A program made the position numbers and the translations under genes. Below are positions 17,473-24,518 of a stretch of DNA of 64,000 bases, piece by piece. The notes under the pieces are model-generated. The model saw only the letters and a program-made list of their open reading frames with translations. It had not been told where the DNA came from and did no database searches. The DNA lies in the NCBI GenBank assembly GCA_963732355.1, contig CAVSZD010000011.1, forward strand, positions 186,001-250,000, given 5' to 3'. Each line of letters opens with the position of its first letter. The stretch's first letter is position 1. Origin of the DNA: JADKAV01 sp963732355. Lineage in GTDB: Bacteria; Actinomycetota; Actinomycetes; S36-B12; UBA10799.

Positions 17473-17745
17473 TCAGGCCGGCTCGTCGCCGCCGGTCGGA
17501 AGACCTTTGAAGATGGCCTCGCAGGTCGGGCACACCGGGAACCGGGAGGGGTCACGGTTGGGCACCCAGACCTTGCCGCACAAGGCGATCACCGGTTCTC
17601 CCATCACAGCGCTCTGCAGGATCTTGTCCTTCTTCACGTAGTGCGCGAAACGCTCGTGATCGCCTTCTTCCAGGCGGGGATCGCTTTCTACCAGCGTGTC
17701 CCCGGACAGACCAGGGCTCTCAAGGGGGGACTCGGTTCCAGCCAT
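17473..17745 (-). CDS. DUF3039 domain protein
   Basis: A 90-residue actinobacterial protein of the DUF3039 family: HERFAHYVKKDKI, GEPVIALCGKVWVPNRDPSRFPVCPTCEAIF. The Cys of ALCGKVW and the CPTC pair suggest a small metal-binding site. Function is unknown. The start ATG at 17745 faces a 377-base region shared with whiB. Confidence 0.88.
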   Translation of the reverse strand: MAGTESPLESPGLSGDTLVESDPRLEEGDHERFAHYVKKDKILQSAVMGEPVIALCGKVWVPNRDPSRFPVCPTCEAIFKGLPTGGDEPA

Positions 17746-18122
17746 ACGGATGAGTCTACGTGACGTGCATCACACCCGTTAGGCCCTATCCCATAACGCA
17801 GCGTGAGAGGTCACAGCAAGGTGACGCGGGTGCCCCAAATGTGCATATGTGACGCTACGTGGTCGCGATCCCATCTTGTGAGAGATTCGGCGTGGTACTT
17901 GACGTATCGGTGATTACTCTGCGCATAATGCCATCGAACGGTTGATGGCTAGACCATCCGAACGGACGATGCCCCCACCGTTCACTGTGAGTAGCGTTCA
18001 AGTCGTGGTTAGCTTGTTCCGATTCCACTGAATGGGGGAACGGGACCCGGAGGTATTTCCGCTCATCGCACGGGGTGAGTGCCGTCGCAAAATGCGCCGG
18101 CCGATTGGAAAGGTTTTTGAGT
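17746..18122. other. Divergent regulatory region between DUF3039 and whiB
   Basis: No gene is convincing in these 377 bases. Near 17803-17825 overlapping half-sites occur: GTGA-N4-TCAC and GTCAC-AGCAAG-GTGAC, which may be an operator for the DUF3039 gene. A plausible sigma-70 promoter reading toward whiB lies at 17899-17929. The remaining bases up to the whiB ATG would be an untranslated leader of about 190 nt. Confidence 0.45.
17899..17929 (+). promoter_or_regulatory. Candidate whiB promoter
   Basis: TTGACG (17899-17904) and CATAAT (17924-17929) resemble -35 and -10 boxes, with a rather long 19-base spacer. Transcription from here would give whiB a leader of about 190 nt. This is inferred from hexamer matches only. 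Confidence 0.35.
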
Positions 18123-18497
18123 ATGCCGCAACAACCTCTGTCACAAGTCCCAGCAGATGCCACATGGGATTGGCAGGAAGTCGGCTCTTGTCGAGAGGCC
18201 GATCCGGAACTGTTCTTCCACCCTCAGAACGAGCGGGGCCTTGCCCGGCTGCGCAGGGATCGCGCCGCCAAGGCGGTGTGCGCCAGTTGCAACGTGCGTA
18301 TCGAGTGCGCCGATTACGCCATCCGTGCCCGTGAGCCGTACGGGGTATGGGGCGGCTTGACCGAGGAAGAGCGCGAACGTGTCTACGTGCGCATCACACT
18401 GGCTCAGTTCCCGCGGCAGCGTGGCGAGGGTGCCATCGCAGCAGCAGCGGAGATCTCAGCGGCCGTGTCCCCCGGAGCCCTCGGGGTCGTTTCCTAA
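18123..18497 (+). CDS. WhiB-family iron-sulfur regulator, WhiB3/WhiD-like
   Basis: A 124-residue Wbl protein. The four cluster cysteines are in GSCREADPELFF, then AVCASCNVRIECADYA (C-x2-C-x5-C), and the Wbl turn is GVWGGLTEEER. The combination of HPQNERGLARLRRD before the second Cys and REPYGVWGG after the fourth is closest to the WhiB3/WhiD class, which binds a [4Fe-4S] cluster and acts with the principal sigma factor in redox or developmental control. ATG 18123 follows GGAAAGG. A strong hairpin terminator follows the stop. The C-terminal tail after residue 95 is Ala-rich and unusual for the class. Confidence 0.92.
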   Translation: MPQQPLSQVPADATWDWQEVGSCREADPELFFHPQNERGLARLRRDRAAKAVCASCNVRIECADYAIRAREPYGVWGGLTEEERERVYVRITLAQFPRQRGEGAIAAAAEISAAVSPGALGVVS

Positions 18498-18505
18498 GCT
18501 TCTTC

Positions 18506-18539
18506 CAAGACGCCGCCGGTCACGACTGGCGGCGTCTTG
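18506..18539. terminator. Hairpin terminator after whiB
   Basis: Perfect 12-bp stem CAAGACGCCGCC / GGCGGCGTCTTG with a 10-base loop, ending in a short T-containing tail. It lies between convergent genes and could serve both. Confidence 0.8.
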
Positions 18540-18746
18540 TCATGTCCGGCCTTCGGCTTCATCCATTTGCCGCAGGACCGCTCGGTAGGCCCGGAACGAC
18601 ACCACAGTGGCCACCGCCAACAGAAGTGCGATGAGCCCGTAGAGCGGACTCGCCTGGGTCACTGCCACGACCCCGATCCACAGTGTCCCGAGTGCACACA
18701 TCGCGGCCAGGAACATCAAGACGTTGCTCTTCGCAGCACCACTCAT
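18540..18746 (-). CDS. Small two-helix membrane protein
   Basis: A 68-residue product starting at ATG 18746 (SGAAKSNVLMFLAAM), with two hydrophobic helices (about 8-28 and 32-54) and a charged C-terminal tail (RQMDEAEGRT). No family is recognised. The frame is open up to a GTG at 18782, but that start would abut the terminator hairpin of the upstream gene. It lies between two terminators, so it is probably its own unit. Expression is unproven. Confidence 0.5.
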   Translation of the reverse strand: MSGAAKSNVLMFLAAMCALGTLWIGVVAVTQASPLYGLIALLLAVATVVSFRAYRAVLRQMDEAEGRT

Positions 18747-18782
18747 GACCGTCAGCCTAGTTGCCCGCGACACGCGCGACAC

Positions 18783-18828
18783 GAACAGCGGCGGCCCCCC
18801 ACATCCGTGTGGAGGGCCGCCGCTGTTC
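18783..18828 (-). terminator. Hairpin terminator after YfcC-type transporter
   Basis: A 15-bp perfect stem, GAACAGCGGCGGCCC against GGGCCGCCGCTGTTC, with a 16-base loop, 15 bases past the transporter stop. There is no strong T run on the minus strand. Confidence 0.72.
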
Positions 18829-18843
18829 GAAGGGGCTCAGACC

Positions 18844-20466
18844 TCAGCCGCCAAGTGCCGGGACCGCAGTCCCGAGCGCCAGCAGCAGGCACGTCAGCAC
18901 GAACAGTGCGGTCAGCAGCGGCCACACCCACTTCAGGTAGCGGTCGTAGCGGACCTTGGCGATGGCCAGACCACCCATGACGATCGCGGAGGTGGGCGTG
19001 AACAGGTTCACCCATCCCGAGGCCGACTGGTAGGCGGTGACCACGATCGCGCGACTCACGCCGGCGAAGTCACCCAGGGGCGCCATGATCGGCATCGCCA
19101 GGGTCGCGTGACCCGAGGACGACGGGACCAGGAACGCCAGCGGGATGTTGACGATGAACATCATCACCGCAAAGAGGGCACCGGACAGGTCGGTGACCAA
19201 GCTCTCCAAGGAGTGCAACACAGTGTCGGTGATGCCGGAGTTGTTCATCACCACCGTGACACCACGGGCGAACGCGATGATGAACGCCGCTCCGATGAAG
19301 TCACCCATGCCGGAGATGATGGCGTTGACCATCCCCTCCTCACCGAGTCTGCCGATCAGGCCGATGATGATCGCAGCGACCAGGAACAGCGCTGCCAACT
19401 CGGGGAAGTACCAGGCCCAAGTGAACCGCTCCATCGAGGCGAAGAAGTCCGACCACGGGATCACCGAGTAGATCATGACCACGAACGTCAGCATGAAGAT
19501 CCAGATGACCAACTTCTGCTGGCCGGTCATCTCCGGCGGTTCGCCCTCGGACTCGCTCTCCAATGCTTTGTCCTCGTCGGTCCAGGGCACCAGCATCTTC
19601 TCCGGGTGACCCTTGATCTTCTTCGCGTAGCGCAGGACGAAAACGATCGAGGTCGCCGTCAGGACGATGTACATCAGCACCCGCAGTCCGATGCCGTCGC
19701 CGAGGGCGATCCCTGCACCGTCAGAGGCAACACCGGTCGCGAACGGGTTGACGGTGGACGCCATGGTCCCCGTCCCTGCCCCGACCAAGATGACGACTGC
19801 TCCGAGCAATCGGTCATACCCGAGGGCCACGAAGATCGGCACTATCAGTGCGTAGAAGCCCAGTGTCTCTTCTGCCATGCCATATGTGGTGCCTCCTAAG
19901 GAGAACACCAGCATCAGCACGATTATCAGTACATTCGCCCTGGTCCGGTATCTGTGCGTCAGCCTGGCTATACCCGCGTCCAGCGCCCCGGTCTTGATGG
20001 TGACGGTGATGAACGCACCGATGGCCAGCACGAAGAAGAAGACCGCGGCGGCACCGAACAGAGAACCGTCGTTGTACGGGCCCGTGTTCCCAGGTGCGGT
20101 GACGAGTTCGGCGGGCAGACCATCACACAGCTTGTCGGCTGCGGCCTGGTCGGCCGGGGGGACGTCCTCAACCGGCTCCGACAACTCCCGGATGCCGTAG
20201 AGGCCGTTGACCGGCGAAATCCAGAGGTCGTACAAGCGGTCCTTGAACGAAGCTTCGTTCTCCGTCTGGGAGTACGAGCCCGGGACCGGTTTCGCGCTAT
20301 CCCCGTCGCAGGAGACGTACTGGTAGGCGCCGGGTTTGATCACGAAGGTCAAGGCGAAGACCAGCAGCAGCACAAAGAACAGCACCGTGTACGCGGTCGG
20401 GAACTTGAAGCCCTTCTTCTTTTCCGGCTCTGATTCCACCGGTGGTGCGGTGTCGGATGCCATCAT
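18844..20466 (-). CDS. YfcC-family transporter, probable arginine/ornithine carrier
   Basis: A 540-residue membrane protein with about 12-13 helices and a large loop at residues 50-130, typical of the YfcC/DcuC-related (C4-dicarboxylate anaerobic carrier-like) superfamily. Family stretches: GGTTYGMAEETLGFYALIVP, VGAGTGTMASTVNPFATGVA and LVPSSSGHATLAMPIMAPLG. YfcC proteins are often encoded beside arcA, where they are thought to exchange arginine for ornithine. The divergent arcA-arcB genes here support this, but substrate is inference. GGAG precedes two ATGs (20466, 20463) and the second has better spacing. Confidence 0.85.
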   Translation of the reverse strand: MMASDTAPPVESEPEKKKGFKFPTAYTVLFFVLLLVFALTFVIKPGAYQYVSCDGDSAKPVPGSYSQTENEASFKDRLYDLWISPVNGLYGIRELSEPVEDVPPADQAAADKLCDGLPAELVTAPGNTGPYNDGSLFGAAAVFFFVLAIGAFITVTIKTGALDAGIARLTHRYRTRANVLIIVLMLVFSLGGTTYGMAEETLGFYALIVPIFVALGYDRLLGAVVILVGAGTGTMASTVNPFATGVASDGAGIALGDGIGLRVLMYIVLTATSIVFVLRYAKKIKGHPEKMLVPWTDEDKALESESEGEPPEMTGQQKLVIWIFMLTFVVMIYSVIPWSDFFASMERFTWAWYFPELAALFLVAAIIIGLIGRLGEEGMVNAIISGMGDFIGAAFIIAFARGVTVVMNNSGITDTVLHSLESLVTDLSGALFAVMMFIVNIPLAFLVPSSSGHATLAMPIMAPLGDFAGVSRAIVVTAYQSASGWVNLFTPTSAIVMGGLAIAKVRYDRYLKWVWPLLTALFVLTCLLLALGTAVPALGG

Positions 20467-20550
20467 CTCTCCAAATGTGTCGTCACCTGCCGATTGGTAG
20501 CAGCGTGCGACACCTTGCTAGCAAATCGCGACCGGCGTTGTCTCGCCCAA

Positions 20551-20577
20551 CACGCTCAAGTCGCCACGTTGAGCGTG
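20551..20577. promoter_or_regulatory. Candidate operator in the transporter-arcA divergent region
   Basis: Perfect 9-bp inverted repeat CACGCTCAA / TTGAGCGTG separated by nine bases, roughly midway between the divergent starts at 20466 and 20734. A dimeric regulator could control both directions. A second short dyad, AATTG-AC-CAATT, lies at 20622-20633. No regulator gene is adjacent. Confidence 0.5.
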
Positions 20578-20733
20578 AGAATGTAGCCAATTCGCCCGAT
20601 CAAGACCAACAAGTCACCCCGAATTGACCAATTAGCCCATTCAAGGTGCTCCTCCGGTTGGCATGGCCACGAGTTCTTTACCAGACTCGGAGGCAGCCCG
20701 CGGACAGCGGGATCACCACGAAGGGAATCGTGA

Positions 20734-21966
20734 ATGTCTGAGTACCACGTCGATTCAGAGGTGGGCCGACTCGAGACGGTGATCGTTCATCGTCCAGGTT
20801 TGGAGTTGGCGCGCCTCACCCCATCGAACGTCGAAGACCTGTTGTTCGACGACGTCATGTGGGCTGCCCGCGCGCGCGAGGAGCACGACGCCTTCTCACA
20901 GAAACTGAGGGAGAAGGGCATCGAGGTCCTGCACTTCCAGACCCTTCTCAAGGAAGCCCTCGAACAGCCCGGTGCCCGGGAGTTCCTGGACGAGCGCCTG
21001 ACCAGTGCTACCCAGGTCGGCCCGGCGCTGGACGAGCCGTTGTCCGAGCTGGTCATGCAGCAGGAGTCCGAGTTGCTGTCGGAGGCATTGATCGGCGGCG
21101 TGCTGAAGAAGGACCTGCACCTGCCCAACACCCAGAGCCTGCTCTGGAGCTACCTGGATGACTACGACTTCATCCTGACCCCGCTTCCCAACCACCTGTT
21201 CCAGCGGGACAACACTGCCTTCGCCTACGACGGCCTGAGCGTGAACCCGATGGCCAAGCCAGCCCGTAAGCGGGAGACCCTGCACTCGCGGACCATCTGG
21301 AACTTCCACCCGCGGTTCAAGGACGCCGGGTTGAACTACTACTACGGCAATGACGATGAGCACCACGAGCCGGCAACGGTCGAGGGTGGCGACATCCTGG
21401 TCATCGGCAACGGCGCCATCATGATCGGCATGGGCGAGCGCACGACACCGCAGGGTGTTGAGGTCCTGGCACGTAAGTACTTCAAGTACGGGCAGGGCAA
21501 GATCAATAAGGTGATCGTCGTCGAGCTGCCGAAGACGCGTGCGTTCATGCACCTCGACACCGCGATGACCATGATCGACAAGGATGCCTTCTCCTGCTAC
21601 CCGTACCTGCCGGACCACCTGCGCTCGTACACGCTCGAGCCGATCGGCGACAGCGGCGAGTTCACCGTGCAGGAGAACGACGAGATGTGGCCTGTGGTGG
21701 CCGACGCAGTCGGGGTACCCGAGATCCGCGTCCTCAAGACACCGATCGACGAACTCGGTGCCCAGCGCGAGCAGTGGGATGACGGCAACAACTTCCTTGC
21801 CGTGGCCCCCGGAGTCATCTTCGGGTACGAGCGCAACACGACGACCAACACCTTCCTGCGCAAGCAGGGGATCGAGATCGTCACGATCGTGGGCTCCGAA
21901 CTCGGCCGTGGCCGAGGTGGCCCGCGCTGCATGAGCTGCCCGATCGTTCGCGGCCCAGCCGAATAA
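20734..21966 (+). CDS. arcA: Arginine deiminase
   Basis: A 410-residue enzyme hydrolysing L-arginine to citrulline and ammonia, the first step of the arginine deiminase pathway. The N-terminus SEVGRLETVIVHRPG is the family start. Active-site elements are present: QRDNTAFAYDG, ATVEGGDILVIG, FMHLDTAMTMID, and the nucleophilic Cys in GGPRCMSCPI at the C-terminus. GAAGGGA precedes the ATG. arcB follows after 72 bases containing a hairpin. It is cytosolic, and its citrulline goes to ArcB. Confidence 0.97.
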   Translation: MSEYHVDSEVGRLETVIVHRPGLELARLTPSNVEDLLFDDVMWAARAREEHDAFSQKLREKGIEVLHFQTLLKEALEQPGAREFLDERLTSATQVGPALDEPLSELVMQQESELLSEALIGGVLKKDLHLPNTQSLLWSYLDDYDFILTPLPNHLFQRDNTAFAYDGLSVNPMAKPARKRETLHSRTIWNFHPRFKDAGLNYYYGNDDEHHEPATVEGGDILVIGNGAIMIGMGERTTPQGVEVLARKYFKYGQGKINKVIVVELPKTRAFMHLDTAMTMIDKDAFSCYPYLPDHLRSYTLEPIGDSGEFTVQENDEMWPVVADAVGVPEIRVLKTPIDELGAQREQWDDGNNFLAVAPGVIFGYERNTTTNTFLRKQGIEIVTIVGSELGRGRGGPRCMSCPIVRGPAE

Positions 21967-21971
21967 CCAGA

Positions 21972-22003
21972 TGTGTGGGGTGGCCGACCGGTCACCCCAC
22001 ACA
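21972..22003 (+). terminator. Hairpin between arcA and arcB
   Basis: An 11-bp perfect stem TGTGTGGGGTG / CACCCCACACA starting six bases after the arcA stop, with a 10-base loop. No T run follows, so it may be a partial terminator or an RNA-stability element that sets the arcA to arcB ratio. Confidence 0.6.
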
Positions 22004-22038
22004 CATGTTCACCCATCACAAGAAACTAAGGAGATGTA

Positions 22039-23046
22039 GTGCCTGTCAACCTTCGCAATCGCGACTTCCTCAAGGAACTTGACTTCACTCAGAAAGAACT
22101 GCAGTTCCTGCTCGACCTGTCGCGTGACCTCAAGCGGGCCAAGTACACCGGTAACGAGCGTCAGCGGATGAAGGGCAAGAACGTCGCCCTGATTTTCGAG
22201 AAGACCTCCACCCGTACCCGCTGCGCGTTCGAGGTCGGCGCCTACGACCAGGGCGCCGGCGTCACCTACCTGGACCCGAGCGGGTCGCAGATGGGCCACA
22301 AAGAGTCCATTGCCGACACCGCCCGTGTGCTATCGCGCTTCTACGACGGCATCGAGTACCGCGGCAGCGCGCAGACCAACGTCGAGGAGCTGGCCGAGTT
22401 CTCCGACGTACCGGTCTGGAACGGGCTGACCGACGAGTGGCACCCCACTCAGATGCTGGCCGACTTCCTGACCATGATCGAGCACGGCGGTGGCCGCCCG
22501 ATCCAGGACATCACCTACACCTACATGGGTGACGCCCGCTCGAACATGGGCAACTCGCTGCTGATCATGGGCGCAATCATGGGCGCCGACGTGCGCATCT
22601 GTTCCCCCGAGGATCTCTGGCCCTCCCAGGAGGTCCAGGATGCCGCCCACGAGCGCGCTGAGCGTTCCGGGGCACGGGTCATGCTCACCGCCGATCCCGA
22701 CGAGGCGATCCCCGGCTCGGACTACTTCCACACCGACGTGTGGGTGTCGATGGGTGAGCCAAAGGAGGTCTGGGATGAGCGCGTGAAGCTGCTCAAGCCG
22801 TACCAGGTCAACGCCGCAGCACTGGAGAAGACGGGCAACAAGAACGCCAAGTTCATGCACTGCCTGCCCGCCTTCCACGACACGAACACGAAGGTCGGCA
22901 AGGACGTTGCCGCGTCCACCGGCATGGACAACGGCCTCGAGGTCACCAACGACGTGTTCGAGTCGGATGCGAACATCGCGTTCGACCAGGCAGAGAACCG
23001 TCTGCACACCATCAAGGCGATCATGGTGGCCACGATCGGGGACTGA
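22039..23046 (+). CDS. arcB: Ornithine carbamoyltransferase, catabolic
   Basis: A 335-residue transcarbamylase. Carbamoyl-phosphate binding motifs STRTRCAF and HPTQMLADFLTM are present, the ornithine loop has the diagnostic SMGE (in TDVWVSMGEPKEVWDERV), and the catalytic Cys is in MHCLPAFHD. In the deiminase pathway it splits citrulline into ornithine and carbamoyl phosphate. Position directly after arcA supports the catabolic role. AAGGAG precedes the GTG start. No carbamate kinase gene follows, which is unusual for an arc locus. Confidence 0.95.
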   Translation: MPVNLRNRDFLKELDFTQKELQFLLDLSRDLKRAKYTGNERQRMKGKNVALIFEKTSTRTRCAFEVGAYDQGAGVTYLDPSGSQMGHKESIADTARVLSRFYDGIEYRGSAQTNVEELAEFSDVPVWNGLTDEWHPTQMLADFLTMIEHGGGRPIQDITYTYMGDARSNMGNSLLIMGAIMGADVRICSPEDLWPSQEVQDAAHERAERSGARVMLTADPDEAIPGSDYFHTDVWVSMGEPKEVWDERVKLLKPYQVNAAALEKTGNKNAKFMHCLPAFHDTNTKVGKDVAASTGMDNGLEVTNDVFESDANIAFDQAENRLHTIKAIMVATIGD

Positions 23047-23065
23047 TTGCAAGTATCAGCCACGC

Positions 23066-23101
23066 GAAGCGGCGGTCCGGGACAATCCGGGCCGCCGCTT
23101 C
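23066..23101 (+). terminator. Hairpin after arcB
   Basis: A 10-bp stem GAAGCGGCGG / CCGCCGCTTC 20 bases past the arcB stop, with further inner pairing (TCCGG). No T run follows. It probably ends the arc transcript. Confidence 0.6.
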
Positions 23102-23150
23102 ATGTGTTCCTGGAACACCGCGGTGAACCCGTGGGCCATAGCCTGACTGC

Positions 23151-24287
23151 GTGACAACCGGCCGCCGCGCAGTGCTCGCCGCGGTGGCCGTCAATCTCAT
23201 GGGCGTACTGGCTCTGTTCCTGACCGGCGCTATGTCGGTGCAGATCGGCCGTGACTTCAACATCAACCCGGCGTCCATCGGCGCACTGGCGTCGGTGTTC
23301 GCAATCGCCACATCTTTGGGCAGCGCTCCCCTGGGCCGACAAGTCAGGCGGCTGGGTATCCGCCGCAGCCTATGGGTGGCCACAGGTGCTTCCTGCACAG
23401 CGCTGGTGATCTGCTCCGCCAGCAGGTCCGTGGCGATGCTGGCAGGCGGTTTGCTGGTGGGCGGGCTGGGTAACGCCATCGGGCAGCCCGCCGGCAACGC
23501 GCTGGTGGCAGCCCAGGTTCGACCGTCGCGCTACGGATTGGGCTTCGGCATAAAGCAGTCCGGGATCCCACTGGCGACCATGCTGGGTGGTCTGGCCGTG
23601 CCGCTGATCGCCCTGACAGTCGGATGGCGTTTCGCTTACGTCCTGGCTGCCGTGGCAGCGCTCGGGGCGGTGTTGCTCGTCCCGGCGGACCGTCCCGCAA
23701 CAGCCGCCCGCAGCGAGCAACGGGTTCCACCGGGACAACTGAAGTCGTTGTGGCTGCTGGCCGCCGGGATGATCGCTGCTGTGCTGGCCGCGACCTCCAT
23801 CGGCGCCCTCGGGGCAGCGGGTGGTGTTGAGGCTGGTTTGGGCGAAGCCGCCGCCGGCTACCTGGTGGCCGTGGGCGGGATGGCCGGGTTGGCGATCCGG
23901 CTTGGCGCCGGAGTCGCAGCGGATCGCCGGGACTTCGACCCACTGCTCGCGGTGAGCGGGTTGTGCGTCGCCGGGGCGGCAGGGTGGTTCCTGATGGCGG
24001 CGGGCAACCAGGCCCTGTTCGTGGTCGGTCTGGTCGTGGCCAACGCCTTCGGGTGGGGCTGGCCGGGACTGCAGCATCTGGCTGTCGCGCGCCGGTTCCC
24101 CAGCGCCACTGCCGCAGCCAGCGGGGTAGCCCAGACCGGGGTCGCCGGGGGGCTGCTGATCGGACCGCTGACCCTGGGCGTATTGGCCAACCGCGACTGG
24201 TCGTTGATGTGGTTCACGGCTGGGGTGTCCGCCCTGGTGGCCGCGGTCATCGTGCGCATCGCGGCCGCCCGGATTCCTCGGCCGTAA
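23151..24287 (+). CDS. MFS transporter
   Basis: A 378-residue major facilitator with about 12 membrane helices and short loops. The loop 2-3 motif appears as GSAPLGRQVRRLGIRRSL, and helix 4-5 has GGLGNAIGQPAGNALVAAQV. No substrate-specific signature is recognised. It starts at a GTG with no strong ribosome binding site and stands alone between the arcB hairpin and a B-type repeat. A link to arginine metabolism is possible only by proximity. Confidence 0.83.
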   Translation: MTTGRRAVLAAVAVNLMGVLALFLTGAMSVQIGRDFNINPASIGALASVFAIATSLGSAPLGRQVRRLGIRRSLWVATGASCTALVICSASRSVAMLAGGLLVGGLGNAIGQPAGNALVAAQVRPSRYGLGFGIKQSGIPLATMLGGLAVPLIALTVGWRFAYVLAAVAALGAVLLVPADRPATAARSEQRVPPGQLKSLWLLAAGMIAAVLAATSIGALGAAGGVEAGLGEAAAGYLVAVGGMAGLAIRLGAGVAADRRDFDPLLAVSGLCVAGAAGWFLMAAGNQALFVVGLVVANAFGWGWPGLQHLAVARRFPSATAAASGVAQTGVAGGLLIGPLTLGVLANRDWSLMWFTAGVSALVAAVIVRIAAARIPRP

Positions 24288-24311
24288 CAACACTAGGGCG
24301 ATGCCTTGGTA

Positions 24312-24436
24312 CCCCGGTTGTCGCGTTGTTACGGTTCCCCGTTCTCGAATGTTGCGTCGTTGCCGGTTACAAGCCCGAAAACCAGCAACAAGACCACAGT
24401 CGCGGTCCCCCACCGTAACAACGCCACAAACGGCGG
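24312..24436. repeat. Dispersed palindromic repeat, family B copy 2
   Basis: About 125 bp between convergent genes. The outer arms GCGTTGTTACGGT (24323-24335) and ACCGTAACAACGC (24412-24424) are perfect. Inner arms GTTGCCGGTT and AACCAGCAAC pair with one G-T. The block order matches the copy at 2006-2130. Confidence 0.75.
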
Positions 24437-24468
24437 CTGGTTCCCGCTGTTCGAACCGCCGAGCACGC

Positions 24469-24506
24469 AGAAGGGGCGCCCGAGTCGATGCCCGGGCGCC
24501 CCTTCT
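24469..24506 (-). terminator. Terminator of pckG
   Basis: Perfect 14-bp stem AGAAGGGGCGCCCG / CGGGCGCCCCTTCT with a 10-base loop, 12 bases past the pckG stop. It could also stop transcription from the convergent MFS gene. Confidence 0.8.
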
Positions 24507-24518
24507 GGGCTGATCAGA

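Noticed and set aside
18724..19899. Open frame of 391 codons opposite the YfcC-type transporter
   Set aside because: Low-complexity, charged translation without motifs; the minus-strand membrane protein is clear.
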